From CAVQJU01 sp963755195 (GTDB lineage: Bacteria; Acidobacteriota; Vicinamibacteria; Vicinamibacterales; CAVVIG01), in contig CAVWIZ010000001.1 of assembly GCA_963755195.1 (NCBI GenBank), forward strand, positions 744,001-808,000: 64,000 bases of DNA, in the 5' to 3' direction. The notes below the pieces were generated by a model. The model ran no database searches, had not been told where the DNA came from, and saw only the letters and a program-made list of their open reading frames with translations. Of the stretch, positions 54,441-64,000 are shown in pieces; within the stretch, counting starts at the first letter, position 1; each line of letters begins with the position of its first letter. The translations under genes and the position numbers were made by a program.

Positions 54441-56114
54441 TCATGGCACGAGCCAGCCGTTTCCGACCGGGCCGTCGAATTGCAGCATCGGCCAGTCTGC
54501 AACGTCGATGACGGTCTCGCTGTTCTCGTCGCTTACCCAGTCCACGACCTTGCCGCACACGGTGACGGGTGCGTCGCCGGATCCCGGCGGGTCGAGTGTC
54601 TTGCCCATGCCCGACGAATAGTCCACCGCGGTGCCCGCATCTTCAGGGGGGTCCCCTTGAGGCGACTCGGTGGCCCCGGACTTCCCGTAGTAGAACGGAG
54701 GGCAGGTCGCGTGCGCACGACGGAACTGATTGGAGAATCCCGTCCGCGTGTCCCAGGTGTACGACATCACGCTCCAGTGGTTCGGTTTGTACGGATGGTC
54801 GTCGTCATCGCCGCCGCCGTGATGCAGACCCAGGTCGTGTCCCAACTCATGGGTCAGCTCCTCGACGTGCGATCGCACCGAATGCACGAACGTGGGATGA
54901 GAGGCTGACAGCGACGTCCCCCAGTTGTCGAAGGTCACGAGAAAATCGTCGGCTCGATCGCTGCGGCCGGGCGAATCGCCATCCTGCGTCGCGCCCCAGA
55001 TCGCGTAGTGAAAGATCTTGTCGCGATGGGTGTTGTCGAAGTTGCCCGCTTTCAGCGTCGAATACTTCGAGCGTCCCGAGCTCGGGACTGTCGGCGCACC
55101 CTGAAGCGGTGCCGACATCGAAGCACACGAGAGGACGTAGGGCACACTGCCCGACGTGTCCAGAATCAGGTTGATGCCGGGAGGACCCGTCGGGTTCAGA
55201 AACGGCGCGGCGTCGAACATCGCCCGCGCTGCAGCAAACGTTGCGGCTCCGACCGGATGCTGCAAGCCTGGCTGAATCGCCGTGGCGGCGGGCATCGCAT
55301 CGAGTTCCAGGAGGATGTCGCGCCGGTACGGATTCAGGCCGAGCGCCCGCAGGTCGATATCGACGACGCCGTCGGCGTCGGCGTCGTAGCCGTTCATCTC
55401 CCACGCATCCAGAAGTCGGTCACCGTCGCTGTCCACGCTGGCGTCGTTCGCGGGTAGTTTGTACGACAGCACGTCGCTGGTCTGCAGGTCGAGATTGCGA
55501 ACGGTGATGTCGAGAGTCGAGCCCGCGGCCCTGGCGCCAGGTAGCGCGATCGTCGAGACAAAGTGAGAGACGGGGTATCCGAACTCGGTCGGCTCGACGT
55601 CGTACCAGTTGTTCCGCAGGCCCTTGTGAGCGAAGGTGGCAACCTCGGCTCCCCCGATGAGCGCCACGGCGCCCACGTCGAAATTGGCGCCTTGCACGTA
55701 CAGGCCGGCGGTGACGTGGCCCAACCCGTCGAAACTGGCGCCGAGCAGCGTGACTGAATCGATCCGTGGTTTGGGGAATGGCACCGCCGGGGCACGCACG
55801 GTAAACGGCCAGCTCGTCGATTGGCCCGCCGAATTCTTGACGGCGACGTTGTGGACACCCTGCGAGGCCGTCGGGGGCACCGAGAACATGGACGCCGTCA
55901 GGAAGCCTCCGGGGATGGCCGTCTCGTTCGGAGTACCTGCGTCCCAGACCACGGCGCTGAGGTCCAGGTTGGCGCCTTGGATCATGACAAGCGTGTGGGG
56001 AGGACCGGACGTGCGATCCAGTGAAGTGACCGTCGGAGGCGCGCATGCCGCCAGCGGCAGAACCGAGACGATTAACAGCGAGTGCAATCTCAAGTCGCCG
56101 CCGCGAAAACCCAT
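54441..56114 (-). CDS. Metzincin metallopeptidase lipoprotein with IPT/TIG-like repeats
   Basis: ATG 56114 gives a 557-residue lipoprotein: MGFRGGDLRLHSLLIVSVLP then lipobox LAAC. IPT/TIG-like Ig domains follow (PTVTSLDRTSGPPHTLVMIQ, GANLDLSAVVWDAG; PRIDSVTLLGASFDGLGHVT). A calcium-type DSDGDRLLDAWEMNGYDADA DGVVD stretch precedes the protease domain with VEELTHELGHDLGLHHGG: HExxHxxGxxH with H422, H426 and H432, and a Met-turn SVMSYTW. All zinc ligands are present. It is probably a secreted, outer-membrane anchored protease. Substrate unknown. Confidence 0.85.
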   Translation of the reverse strand: MGFRGGDLRLHSLLIVSVLPLAACAPPTVTSLDRTSGPPHTLVMIQGANLDLSAVVWDAGTPNETAIPGGFLTASMFSVPPTASQGVHNVAVKNSAGQSTSWPFTVRAPAVPFPKPRIDSVTLLGASFDGLGHVTAGLYVQGANFDVGAVALIGGAEVATFAHKGLRNNWYDVEPTEFGYPVSHFVSTIALPGARAAGSTLDITVRNLDLQTSDVLSYKLPANDASVDSDGDRLLDAWEMNGYDADADGVVDIDLRALGLNPYRRDILLELDAMPAATAIQPGLQHPVGAATFAAARAMFDAAPFLNPTGPPGINLILDTSGSVPYVLSCASMSAPLQGAPTVPSSGRSKYSTLKAGNFDNTHRDKIFHYAIWGATQDGDSPGRSDRADDFLVTFDNWGTSLSASHPTFVHSVRSHVEELTHELGHDLGLHHGGGDDDDHPYKPNHWSVMSYTWDTRTGFSNQFRRAHATCPPFYYGKSGATESPQGDPPEDAGTAVDYSSGMGKTLDPPGSGDAPVTVCGKVVDWVSDENSETVIDVADWPMLQFDGPVGNGWLVP

Positions 56115-56214
56115 GTTCTCCGGACGGCGCCATTCTAGCTGAGCCGACGCGTCATGACAGGAAAAACGAGGGGATGTCCCTTGGGCGGCGGCGCTGAAGA
56201 ATTGAAGCAGGCGG

Positions 56215-57175
56215 TCAGGCGTTGACGGCCTGAGAGAGACGCGGCGTCCCGACGAGGGTCGCCAGCTGCGCGGCGAAAATGGTCGCAAGGGCGCGCACCG
56301 ATTCTCTTTGCTCGCCGCCGCGCTGCAGCTCGACCGCGAAGACCCCCACGCAGCCCTCGGAGGTCATCAACGGCACGACCACGGCGCCCCTGGCGGTTTC
56401 GCTGCCGTTGACGATGCAGGTTTGCGTCGATCGAAATGCCGCGGCGGTGGCGTTGTCTGCGTCCCGGGGCACTCTTGGAAGCTGGGCGAGCACGTTGTCC
56501 GAATATCCGTGAGCGAGCGCGGGCACGAGCTCGGTGCCCTGGGCATCCCAGGCCCAGACGATAAGGCCCACCGCATCCAGAATTCCAGCGGCGCGTCGGA
56601 GCAGGGGCACCGCCTCTCGCGTCTCGTAAACCCGGCCGAGCTCGGTGCAGAGATGCGCGGCCGCCAGAAGATCGGGTCCCCCCCGCTGAAGATGTCGACG
56701 ACGTTGACGTTGACATCGGCGTCGGCATTGGCAACGGCGCCGTCACCGGGGGGCGGTCGGCGACGGCTTCAGGCTCAACGATGGACGTGTGCTTCGTGGC
56801 GGGCGGCCCAACCCAGAGGCGTGACAACGAACCCATCGCCGAGCCGACAAGATACCGAAAACGGGTCGGCGGCCCGGGTGTGACGCGTGGGCCGGCCACG
56901 GCAGCGACCGCCTCTACCGTCGTGACATCTTCAACAGGATCGGGATGGAGCTCCAGAAACTCGCGGACGACGACGTCGGGCTCGAGGTCGATGGCATGCG
57001 CATAGGCGCGGATGAAGGCGCGGCGGAAGATGCCCGCCGGCCAATGCGACACATCGTCGCGCTCCAGCGCCTCGAGCAACGACGGGTTGATTTTGGTCTG
57101 CTCCGCGATCGAGATGAGGGTGATCTGCTGTTGTTCACGTCGCTGTCGCAATCGAGCGCCGAAACTTTCAGCCAT
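56215..57175 (-). CDS. RodZ-like HTH protein with C-terminal GAF domain (frameshifted)
   Basis: Start ATG 57175. An N-terminal HTH_25 domain (MAESFGARLRQRREQQQITL, ISIAEQTKINPSLLEALERD, AGIFRRAFIRAYAHAIDL) and a Pro/Thr/Ser-rich linker are followed, after a frame change at the run of seven C at 56678-56684, by DLLAAAHLCTELGRVYETRE, AVPLLRRAAGILDAVGLIVW, AWDAQGTELVPALAHGYSDN, and VVPLMTSEGCVGVFAVELQR, a GAF domain. About 320 residues. It looks like a cytosolic ligand-binding transcription factor rather than RodZ. Divergent from the PilZ gene. Confidence 0.7.
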
Positions 57176-57353
57176 GCAGGAGCTGAGAGTACCAAGATGT
57201 ACGACGCAGTTCAAGGCAAGAAATCGCCGCTCAACCGTTTGGGCGCCGTGGAGTCTCGAGTTCGATTGACAGCAGCCCTGCTGAAAGCGCACGATGCCGC
57301 TGACCTTTGATGTTCTCCATGGCGGCCGCTCGACCAACGAGAGGTATCCGAGG

Positions 57354-57653
57354 ATGTTGACAACGAGTGTGCCTCGGGCCCGGCGCGTGTCGCTCCCCAT
57401 CTCGGTCATGTACCGCCGCACCGGTGACGACCTCTGGTTCTCCGGCAAGATCGTGAACCTCAGCGAGTCGGGCGTGCTGTTTGGACCCGCCGAACTGCCT
57501 GCGGGCGCCAGCGTGGAAGTCCTGCTGTCGCCCCCGATTCCCGTGGGGAGACTGGCGCCCGGCCGGCAAATCTGCGCGGGGAAGGTGGTCAGAACGACTC
57601 ACGCGGGCGCCGCCGTGCGCTTTGACGAGTCGTGGTTCCTACTGGACGACTAG
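57354..57653 (+). CDS. PilZ domain protein (cyclic di-GMP binding)
   Basis: ATG 57354; 99 residues. It reads MLTTSVPRARRVSLPISVMY with an RRxxLPI start, then GKIVNLSESGVLFGPAELPA with N-x-S-xSG, then GKVVRTTHAGAAVRFDE. The R-R...N-L-S-x-x-G pattern fits PilZ, although the first arginine pair is weak. A GAGG lies just upstream. It is a single-domain protein, so a c-di-GMP-responsive adaptor is plausible. It overlaps the 3' end of the second radical SAM gene by 15 bases. Confidence 0.7.
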   Translation: MLTTSVPRARRVSLPISVMYRRTGDDLWFSGKIVNLSESGVLFGPAELPAGASVEVLLSPPIPVGRLAPGRQICAGKVVRTTHAGAAVRFDESWFLLDD

Positions 57654-59202
57654 CGTCGGCGGCGTCGATGTCAGGGGGTTGCTATCGCCCGAGGCGACGG
57701 GCAGCTCCACGGCTGTCGCCAGCTCGCGCTCGCGCCGCCGGCGCTCGCGGAACCTGTTGAAGACGGCGCGCTCGCTTTCGAACCCGAGCGCCGACCGCAG
57801 GGTTGAACCCGCAAACGTGTGGGCCAGCATGGCCAGGCCGTGGTGCAGGACGAAGCCCGGGCTGTGGAGGCACGCCGCCGGCATATGCCGCAGCTTGATC
57901 CAGCGTTCGGCGCGCCAGCGCAGGAACTCCACCTCGTGGGCCGGCACGTCCTCTGTCCGAACGACGGCCGTGGTCCCGTCATAGTGTGCGACGTCCTCGT
58001 CCACGATCAGATTGCGACGGCGGAAGTCTTCGGTCATCGGCGTCCGCGGATAGGGCGTCGGGTGCTGCACGTACGGCCAGTCCACGTATCGCCGCGCGAA
58101 CTGCAGGTTCGCCTCAATCGACTCACGGGTGTCGTCGGGGTTTCCGACGATCAGACCCGCCGACCACGTACAACCCGTGGCGGTGAAGATGCTCGATGGC
58201 CGCGACCGACGCGTTGCCGACCGCGCCGCCATGACGCTGCGTGTTCTTGGCGCTGGCCTTCAGGAAGCGAGATCCGCCTCCAGCACGTTCTCGATGCCGA
58301 GAAAGACATAGCGGAATCCCGCGCGCCGCATGAGCGGCGCCAGTCGCGCGCCGTGCTCGGCAATCGGTGACGTCATGGCCTGCACGATGTACTCGACGTC
58401 GGTGAACCCGCTTTCGATAATCGACTCGCACAATGCTTCGAACCTGCGCACGTCGAGCGTGATGTTGTCGTCAACCAGGAAGATCGCCCGTGCGCCGTGG
58501 CGGCGGGCGTCCGCGATGTCGGCCAGCACCCGTTCGGTCGAATACGGGTGAAAGTTCCGGCCGCGCATCTCGATAATCGAGCAGAAGCTGCAGTCGTAGG
58601 TGCACCCTCGCGACGTTTCGACGACATCCGCCTGACGGCCGAGCAGGGTATAGCCGCCGAGCACGCGCGCGCCGCGGTCGGGCAGCCGCAGGTCCGCGGA
58701 CTTCAGGGCGGCGACCGGGCGGTTCGGATTGTGGGAGAACCCGCTCGCCGGTTCGATAGGAGAGTCCCGCGATCGACTCCAGGCCGCCGCCCGTTTCGAA
58801 CGCCCGCAAGAGCTCTCGAAACGTGAATTCCCCTTCGCCGCGCACGAGGAAGTCGATCGGCGCGCACGGCTCATAGGCGTCTGGAGCGAGGCTCGGGTCG
58901 TAGCCGCCGGCGACGATGCGTGTGTCGGGCCGGAGACGGTGAATCAGGTGCGCGACCTTCATGGCCGTGGCGCGCTGGAACGTCATGACGGACAGCCCGA
59001 CGACTTCGGGCCGGAGCTCCTGCATCAGCCGCGCGATCGTCGGGCCGACGTGGCCCTGCGCGAGGATCAGGTCGGCGATCGCCACCCGGTGATGCGGATC
59101 GACGTTGCCGGCGAGCGAGGCGAGCGCGCCATTGGGGATCCGGATGGCCACCGGCGCCATGTGCTCGAACGAATCCGGCATCGACAACAGGAGAATATTC
59201 AT
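57639..59202 (-). CDS. B12-binding-type radical SAM protein, second (three frameshifts)
   Basis: ATG 59202 has GGGAGG six bases upstream. The N-terminal Rossmann-like part has ILLLSMPDSFEHMAPVAIRI, ELRPEVVGLSVMTFQRATAM, RIVAGGYDPSLAPDAYEPCA, DFLVRGEGEFTFRELLRAFE. The radical SAM part has DVVETSRGCTYDCSFCSIIE (CxxxCxxC) and ARAIFLVDDNITLDVRRFEA, GFRYVFLGIENVLEADL. It then continues after further frame changes into GLIVGNPDDTRESIEANLQF and a final helical region. Frame changes lie near 58740, 58265 and 58170. About 520 residues. The closest general class is B12/radical SAM (hopanoid or magnesium-porphyrin-like enzymes); substrate not assigned. Confidence 0.75.
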
Positions 59203-59342
59203 GAGAACCTCCCGACCGCGCCAGTCGAAAGTCTACGGCAAGATGACTTGAGTTTGCGATAGCATAGCCGCCTCAGGGCGCCGTTTTTTGATGGCTGCGA
59301 CCGACGTGGGCCGCTTGACGTGACTCGAAGATTGGAGGCCGC

Positions 59343-59819
59343 ATGAGTGGCGAGCATTCGAGAACGCTTACCGGGGTAGCTTCGGCGGGAGGGCGGATGA
59401 CCCGCGAGGACCTCGCCTCGCTCTTCGATCGTCGCGAGGCGGCGTACGACGATCTCGACTCGGTGACACTCGCCGCCGACTACGCGGACGACTGCATCGT
59501 CGAAAGCCCGGTCGGCGGCACACACGAAGGCCGGGTAGCCGTCGAGGAGGTTCTGCGAGGCGTCTTCGAAGCGTTTCCGGATATCAAGGTCCGCACGGAC
59601 CAGCTGGTGATCGACGGCGACCATGTGTCTCAGATCGTCCACGTCGAAGGGACCGACCTGGGCCAGTTTCTCGGCATGGAAGCCACCGGCAAGTCGTTCA
59701 AACTGCCGGCGGCGTTCATTTTCGAGTTCAGGGGACGCCAGATCGTCCGCGAGCGCCGCATCTACGACTTCACGGGCCTGCTGGTGCAGATTGGCGTGCT
59801 GAAGGCGAAGCCGATCTGA
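59343..59819 (+). CDS. NTF2/SnoaL-like ester cyclase family protein
   Basis: A 158-residue protein with GGAGG five bases before the ATG. It has FDRREAAYDDLDSVTLAADY, DDCIVESPVGGTHEGRVAVE, EVLRGVFEAFPDIKVRTDQL, VHVEGTDLGQFLGMEATGKS and a final strand FEFRGRQIVRERRIYDFTGL. This is the SnoaL-like polyketide cyclase or ester cyclase fold. It is complete and cytoplasmic. It precedes a WEGDTLVV-family gene by 13 bases on the same strand, so they may be an operon. Confidence 0.8.
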   Translation: MSGEHSRTLTGVASAGGRMTREDLASLFDRREAAYDDLDSVTLAADYADDCIVESPVGGTHEGRVAVEEVLRGVFEAFPDIKVRTDQLVIDGDHVSQIVHVEGTDLGQFLGMEATGKSFKLPAAFIFEFRGRQIVRERRIYDFTGLLVQIGVLKAKPI

Positions 59820-59832
59820 GTCAGGAGGCGGC

Positions 59833-60697
59833 GTGAAAGGGTTCCTCAGGGCGGCCGCGTCAATCGCGATCGCAGCCGCCATCTCGGCGTCGTTTCCGCT
59901 GTCGGCTCCACTGTCTGCGCAATGGCCGCCTTATCCGACGGCCGGCGTTCCGAAGACACCGGACGGCAAACCGGATTTGATCGCGCTTGCGCCCCGGACG
60001 GCCGACGGCAAGCCGGATTTTTCGGGAATCTGGATCCGAGGCGACGGACAGCTGGGACCAGCCGGAGGAGGCACGCTGTCCGGGCCGGCCCCTCGTTCTC
60101 CCGCGGACCTCCAGTGACGACATTCCGGGACGTCGGCGTCAACGTCAAGGAAGGGCTGCCGCTGCAACCGTGGGCGGCCGAGCTCGTGAAGGCGCGCAGG
60201 GCAGAGAACAGCAAGGACAATCCGGACGCGCACTGCCTGCCGATGGGCCTCATGCAGTTCCACAATCACGGGCAGCCCAGAAAGATCGTCCAGACGCCTG
60301 GCCTGGTCGTCATCGTCTACGAAGCCAACTACGGTCTGCGGCAGATTCTCATGGACGGCCGGAGTTGCCGACGAGCGACGCGCAACCGTGGTGGTACGGG
60401 TACTCAATCGGCAGGTGGGACGGCGACACGCTCGTCGTGGAAACGACCGGCTTCAGGGACGGCGGGTGGCTCGACATCATCGGCAATCCGCTCACCGATG
60501 CGGCGAAGCTGACCGAGCGGTTCCGGCGGCCGAATTACGGAACGCTCGAGATCGACGTCACGGTCGACGATCCGAAGGCGTACACCAAGCCATGGACCGT
60601 CCGCGTCAACCAGCGCATCCTGCTCGACAGCGAGCTCATGGAGTTCATCTGTCTCGAGAACCAGCAGTTCGAGTTGTACCTGAAGGGACAGAAATAG
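59833..60697 (+). CDS. Secreted WEGDTLVV-family protein, copy 9 (two frameshifts)
   Basis: GTG 59833 (AGGAGG nearby) with a signal peptide (MKGFLRAAASIAIAAAISAS). It reads QWPPYPTAGVPKTPDGKPDL, RTADGKPDFSGIWIRGDGQL, then after a frame change near 60105 TTFRDVGVNVKEGLPLQPWA, CLPMGLMQFHNHGQPRKIVQ, VVIVYEANYGLRQILMDGRS, and after one near 60365 GYSIGRWDGDTLVVETTGFR, LTERFRRPNYGTLEIDVTVD and LLDSELMEFICLENQQFELY. It pairs with copy 7 at 34774 as a subtype. About 287 residues. Confidence 0.7.
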
Positions 60698-60718
60698 GAT
60701 CGGCCGTGTCGCACGCGG

Positions 60719-63446
60719 CTATTCATGTCTGAGCGCGCGCAGGGGATCCACCAGCGACGCGCGACGCGCCGGGAAATAGCTGGCGGCCATCGTCAGGCCG
60801 ATCAGCAGGACCGGGACGACGACGTAGGCTGGCCGGATTTGGCGCGCCGAGCCCCGCCATGCCGGCGGTGAGCAGGCGCGCAACGGCCACGCTCGCGACA
60901 GCCGCCGACCAGGATCCCCGCGATCGAGAGCGTCAGGCCCTGGCGCAAGACCATTTTCAGCACGTCCGACCGGCCGGCGCCAATGGCCATGCGGATGCCG
61001 ATTTCCCGCGTCCGGCGCGCCACCGAGTACGCGACCAGACCGTAGAGCCCGACGAGCGCGAGCGTCAATCCGAGCAAGCGCCCATCGCGCCGGTCGCCTG
61101 CATCAGCAGCAGAGGCGCCGCGATCGCCTGCTGCTCGTAGAGGCTCGAGAACGTCCGGAGGCTGAAGATCGGTTGATTCACGTCGAGGGCGCGCACCACG
61201 TCGCGCAGCGGCGCCGCGAGCGGGGCCGCATCGGCGCTCGTCGTTTCGACGAGCAACGACATCTGCGGCCTCTCGTCTTGCGCAAACGGCAGGTAGAGGA
61301 ACGGCGTCGGCGGCTCGGTGATGGACGAGTACTTGCCGGTCTTCGCCAGGCCCACCACCTCCAGCCACGGACCCTGGCCGTCGTTCAGGCGTATCCGTTT
61401 TCCAATCGGGTCCTGATGGGCCAGTACGTCTTCGCGAACTCCTCGTTGACGATGGCGACCCGGCGCGAGCCGTCCTTGTCGTCGGCGGTGAACGCGCGTC
61501 CGCGGACGATCTCGGTCCTCATCGTGCCGAAATAGTGCTCGTCCACGGCGGCGGCGCGCAGCGACACGTGTCTCCTGTCCCCGAGGGAACTGGTACCCTT
61601 CAGGAATCGACCGCTTCGACCCGGGCAATCGTGGGTCGAGCGGAACCGCACTGGTGAGGGCCACCGACGACGACGCCCGGCAGCGCCCGCGCGCGATCCA
61701 CGAGATTGCGATAGAAGTCGTGCGTCTGGGCCGGCGTGTACCGTACGAACGACGTATCCGCGGACATCATCATCAGATGATCCGTGCGGAATCCCGGATT
61801 CAAGTCCAGCGACTTGCGAAAGCCTGCCAGCAACATGCCGGCGGCGACGAGCAAGCACCATCGAGAGCGCGATCTGCGCGACGACCAGCACGTTGCGGCC
61901 GATGGTCCGCTGCCGGGTCGGTCTGGCCCGGCTCCGCGCTCTTCAGCGCCGGGACCAGCTGCGGTTTTCAGGCTTTGCCACGCGGGCGCCAGGCCGAAGA
62001 GCACCGCGCTCACCACGGCGGCCAGCAGGCTGAAGAGCGAGGACGCGGTGGTCCAGCTGCGGCGCGATCGACGACCGGCAGCTCGGTCGGCACCAGCGGT
62101 CTGCAGCGCGGTACGACAGGAAGCGGATACCGCCGTAGGCGAATCCCAGTCCGAGCACAGCGCCGAGGAGCGCCAGCATCAGGCTCTCGGTCAGCAACTG
62201 CCGGAGCAGCCGCATCCGGCTGACGCCCAGCGCGAGCCGGATGGCGATCTCGCGCGAGCGGGCGCGGGCCCGGCCGAGCATCAGGTTCGCGACGTTCGCG
62301 CAGGCAATGATCAGCACGATCGCCGCCAGCGCCGTCATCATCGCGATGTGAGGATCGCGATGGTCGCGGCTGCGATCGAATGCGCTCCTGCAGCTCGGTG
62401 CGAACGGCCATCGTGCGATTCCGGTTCGCGTCCGGATACTGCTGCTCCAGCTCCTTCCAGAGCGTCGTCAGCTCGGCCTGGGCGCGCTGGCTGCGACACG
62501 CCGGATTTCAGCCGGCCCTTGACGTCGAACGACGCGCGCCTCTCGGTCTTCAAGCGGGTTCTCGCGTGCGGGCGCTCAGATGCCGCTCGGCCATCATCGA
62601 CCGGCACGTAGAACGCCGGCCGGACGAACTGGTCCATGCCGGTGAAGCTCTCCGGCGCCACGCCGATCGACGTTGAAGTCGATGCCGTTGATCAGGACGA
62701 TGCTGCCGAGAACCGAACGGATCCTCGGCCAGCACGTTCTTCCAGAAGTCGTAACCGAGCACGACGACGGCGTCACGGCCCGGCACCCGTCCTTCTTCCG
62801 GCGCGAATCTGCGTCCGAGCACGGGCTGAATGCCGAGCACGTCGAAGAAGTTGTCGCTCACCAGCATCCCCAGCCGCATCTCGCGAGCGGCCTGGCGCGA
62901 TCGGCCAAAGCTGACGGTCGAGCAACTGGTCGGCGATCAGACCGTCGAACGATCGCGACCTGTCCCGCAGGTCGCGGTAGTTCGGATACGAAACGCGCCG
63001 CTGAACTGCGTTGGTCTTCAGGGCTGGCGGCCGTGATCGTGACGACGGAGCCGGGATCGCGCACGGGAAGCGGACGCAGGAGGATGGCGTCGTGAAAGCT
63101 GAACAGGGCGCTGTTCGCGCCGATGCCGAGCGCCACCGAGAGGGCGGCCACGAGCGGTGAAGCCGGGACTCTTCGCGAGCATCCGGACGGCATGGCGGAG
63201 ATCCCGGCCAACCTCGTCAATCACGCGAAAGCCCCGCGCCTCGCGGAGCTGCTCGACGTAGTTCTGCACGCCGCCGAATTCCCTGTTCGCCTGCCGGTTC
63301 GCCTCGTCGGCGGGAAGTCCGCGTTTTGACAGCTCCTTCGCGCGGCTGTCGAGGTGAAACGCGAGCTCGTCGCGTGATTCGCGCTCGAGACGCGACCGCC
63401 GGAACAGGTTGGCGATGCCGCCGGCGAGCCAGGCCAGCCATCGCAT
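60719..63446 (-). CDS. MacB-like ABC transporter permease, acidobacterial duplicated type (frame-broken)
   Basis: Start ATG 63446; about 900 codons in at least eight frame segments, ending DPLRALRHE at 60719. It begins MRWLAWLAGGIANLFRRSRL, RESRDELAFHLDSRAKELSK, GLPADEANRQANREFGGVQN, then SVALGIGANSALFSFHDAIL, LRPLPVRDPGSVVTI, FDVLGIQPVLGRRFAPEEGR, ACANVANLMLGRARARSREI, AIRLALGVSRMRLLRQLLTE, and a second FtsX-like TM region. This is the N-terminal zinc-ribbon-like plus MacB_PCD plus FtsX twin of acidobacterial permeases. The many indels exceed those of its neighbours, so it may be a real pseudogene. Confidence 0.7.
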
Positions 63447-63447
63447 G

Positions 63448-63796
63448 TCACGCCTCCTCGGGCTTCGTCTTGAGCGCAACCGCCATCGCATTGACGAGCC
63501 GCTGCCAGCCGTCGGTCTCCTCCCGAAGCCGCCGCCGCCCCGCGGCCGTCAACCGGTAGAACCTGGCTTTCCGGTTGTTGTCGGAGATCCCCCACTTCGC
63601 GTCGATGCAGATGCTGACGCTCGAGGCGGGCGAGCGCGGGATAGAGCGCGCCCTGTTCGATGCTCAAGGCGCCTCCCGAGATTTGCTCGATCCGAAGCAG
63701 AATGCCGTAGCCGTGCAGCACCTCGAGTGACACGGCCTTGAGAATCAGCAAATCCAGCGTGCCCGGAAGCAGTGCGGCGCTCTGTCCCATGCTCAC
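63448..63796 (-). CDS. PadR family transcriptional regulator (frameshifted)
   Basis: Start ATG 63796 or 63790. It reads MGQSAALLPGTLDLLILKAV, SLEVLHGYGILLRIEQISGG, LSIEQGALYPALARLERQ and, after a one-base frame change near 63615, IDAKWGISDNNRKARFYRLT, AAGRRRLREETDGWQRLVNA. These are the PadR winged-helix motifs (GTLxLLIL, G-x-LYPxLxRLE, RxYxLT). It ends one base before the permease ATG, so the pair forms the usual PadR-permease operon and it likely represses it. Confidence 0.85.
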
Positions 63797-64000
63797 TCCT
63801 AATCGACTTAGGCAGTCTACCCGCCTTCTCCTAAGACGTCGAGGAGAGCGTGTCTGTTCCAGCGGCCGGCTTCATCTCGCGCATGTGGAGCCGCCGGAGC
63901 TCGCGCAGGATTCGTCACTGGATCACGAAACTGCATGTGTCGCCCTGGAACACAGTCCCGCAAGCCTTGGCCGACGGATTGACCCTAACTGATGAGGTCT
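63797..64000. other. Window end, no gene supported
   Basis: About 200 bases upstream of the PadR gene. I see no convincing gene; it should hold the PadR-permease promoter. A plus-strand open stretch through 63990 looks like a chance frame in GC-rich sequence. Confidence 0.3.

Noticed and set aside
1..64000. tRNA, rRNA, CRISPR array or complete insertion sequence
   Set aside because: No cloverleaf, conserved rRNA stretch, regularly spaced repeats or transposase with inverted repeats was recognised by eye.

Overview
The window is GC-rich bacterial chromosomal DNA with no tRNA, rRNA, CRISPR array or complete transposon that I can see. Gene content points to Acidobacteriota, probably a Vicinamibacteria-like lineage. 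This is inference, based on a MacB-like multi-domain permease paired with a PadR regulator, a Ser/Thr kinase with a TM/TolB-like/TPR tail, a DUF6152 protein, and an expanded family of secreted proteins with PDL(S/N)GIW and WEGDTLVV motifs. Roughly half of the genes need one or more frame changes to read through. Many changes lie at short homopolymers, so this looks like an indel-prone assembly as well as some real gene decay. Truly truncated genes are marked separately.

Layout. 1-2.4 kb: a minus-strand cassette (ImmA/IrrE metalloprotease, PIN protein, start of a Beta-family protein) and a DUF5681 gene. 2.5-6 kb: a MocR-type regulator divergent from an M24 peptidase and a PaiB-like protein. 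6.2-12.6 kb: secreted proteins (WEGDTLVV family copies, a metallo-beta-lactamase-fold protein with a degenerate metal motif, DUF6152). 12.7-20.4 kb: a tightly overlapping operon of sigma factor, membrane zinc-finger/TPR protein, membrane-anchored TPR-CHAT (caspase-like) protease and an unknown 331-residue protein, with a divergent subtilisin-like gene. This is the best candidate for a new system. 20.6-30.6 kb: a rifampicin-phosphotransferase-like dikinase, a membrane protein, a methanethiol-oxidase-like protein beside a truncated haemoglobin, a methyltransferase, a CadC-like regulator with TPRs, a deleted cysteine synthase and a PQQ sugar dehydrogenase.

30.9-37.6 kb: a membrane protein next to a large B12-type radical SAM protein, a GNAT gene, three tandem WEGDTLVV family genes and a remnant of a type III restriction subunit. 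37.7-44 kb: a run of secreted hydrolases (two alpha/beta hydrolases, an SMP-30-like propeller, an MBL protein, a small membrane protein and another WEGDTLVV protein). At least five of these form a close-packed plus-strand operon, probably for periplasmic breakdown of an ester or lactone substrate. 44-50.3 kb: carbonic anhydrase, DEDDh exonuclease with a CNMP/CBS/DUF294 partner, SurA-like isomerase lipoprotein, DUF5655 protein, amidohydrolase. 50.4-57.7 kb: Ser/Thr kinase with TPRs, small secreted proteins, a metzincin lipoprotein, an HTH-GAF protein and a PilZ protein. 57.6-64 kb: a second radical SAM gene, an NTF2-like protein, a ninth WEGDTLVV family copy, a frame-broken MacB-like permease and its PadR regulator.

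Several regulatory genes (sigma factor, CNMP/CBS protein, Ser/Thr kinase) have a perfect TATAAT only 10-16 bases before the start codon, which suggests leaderless or very short-leader mRNAs.
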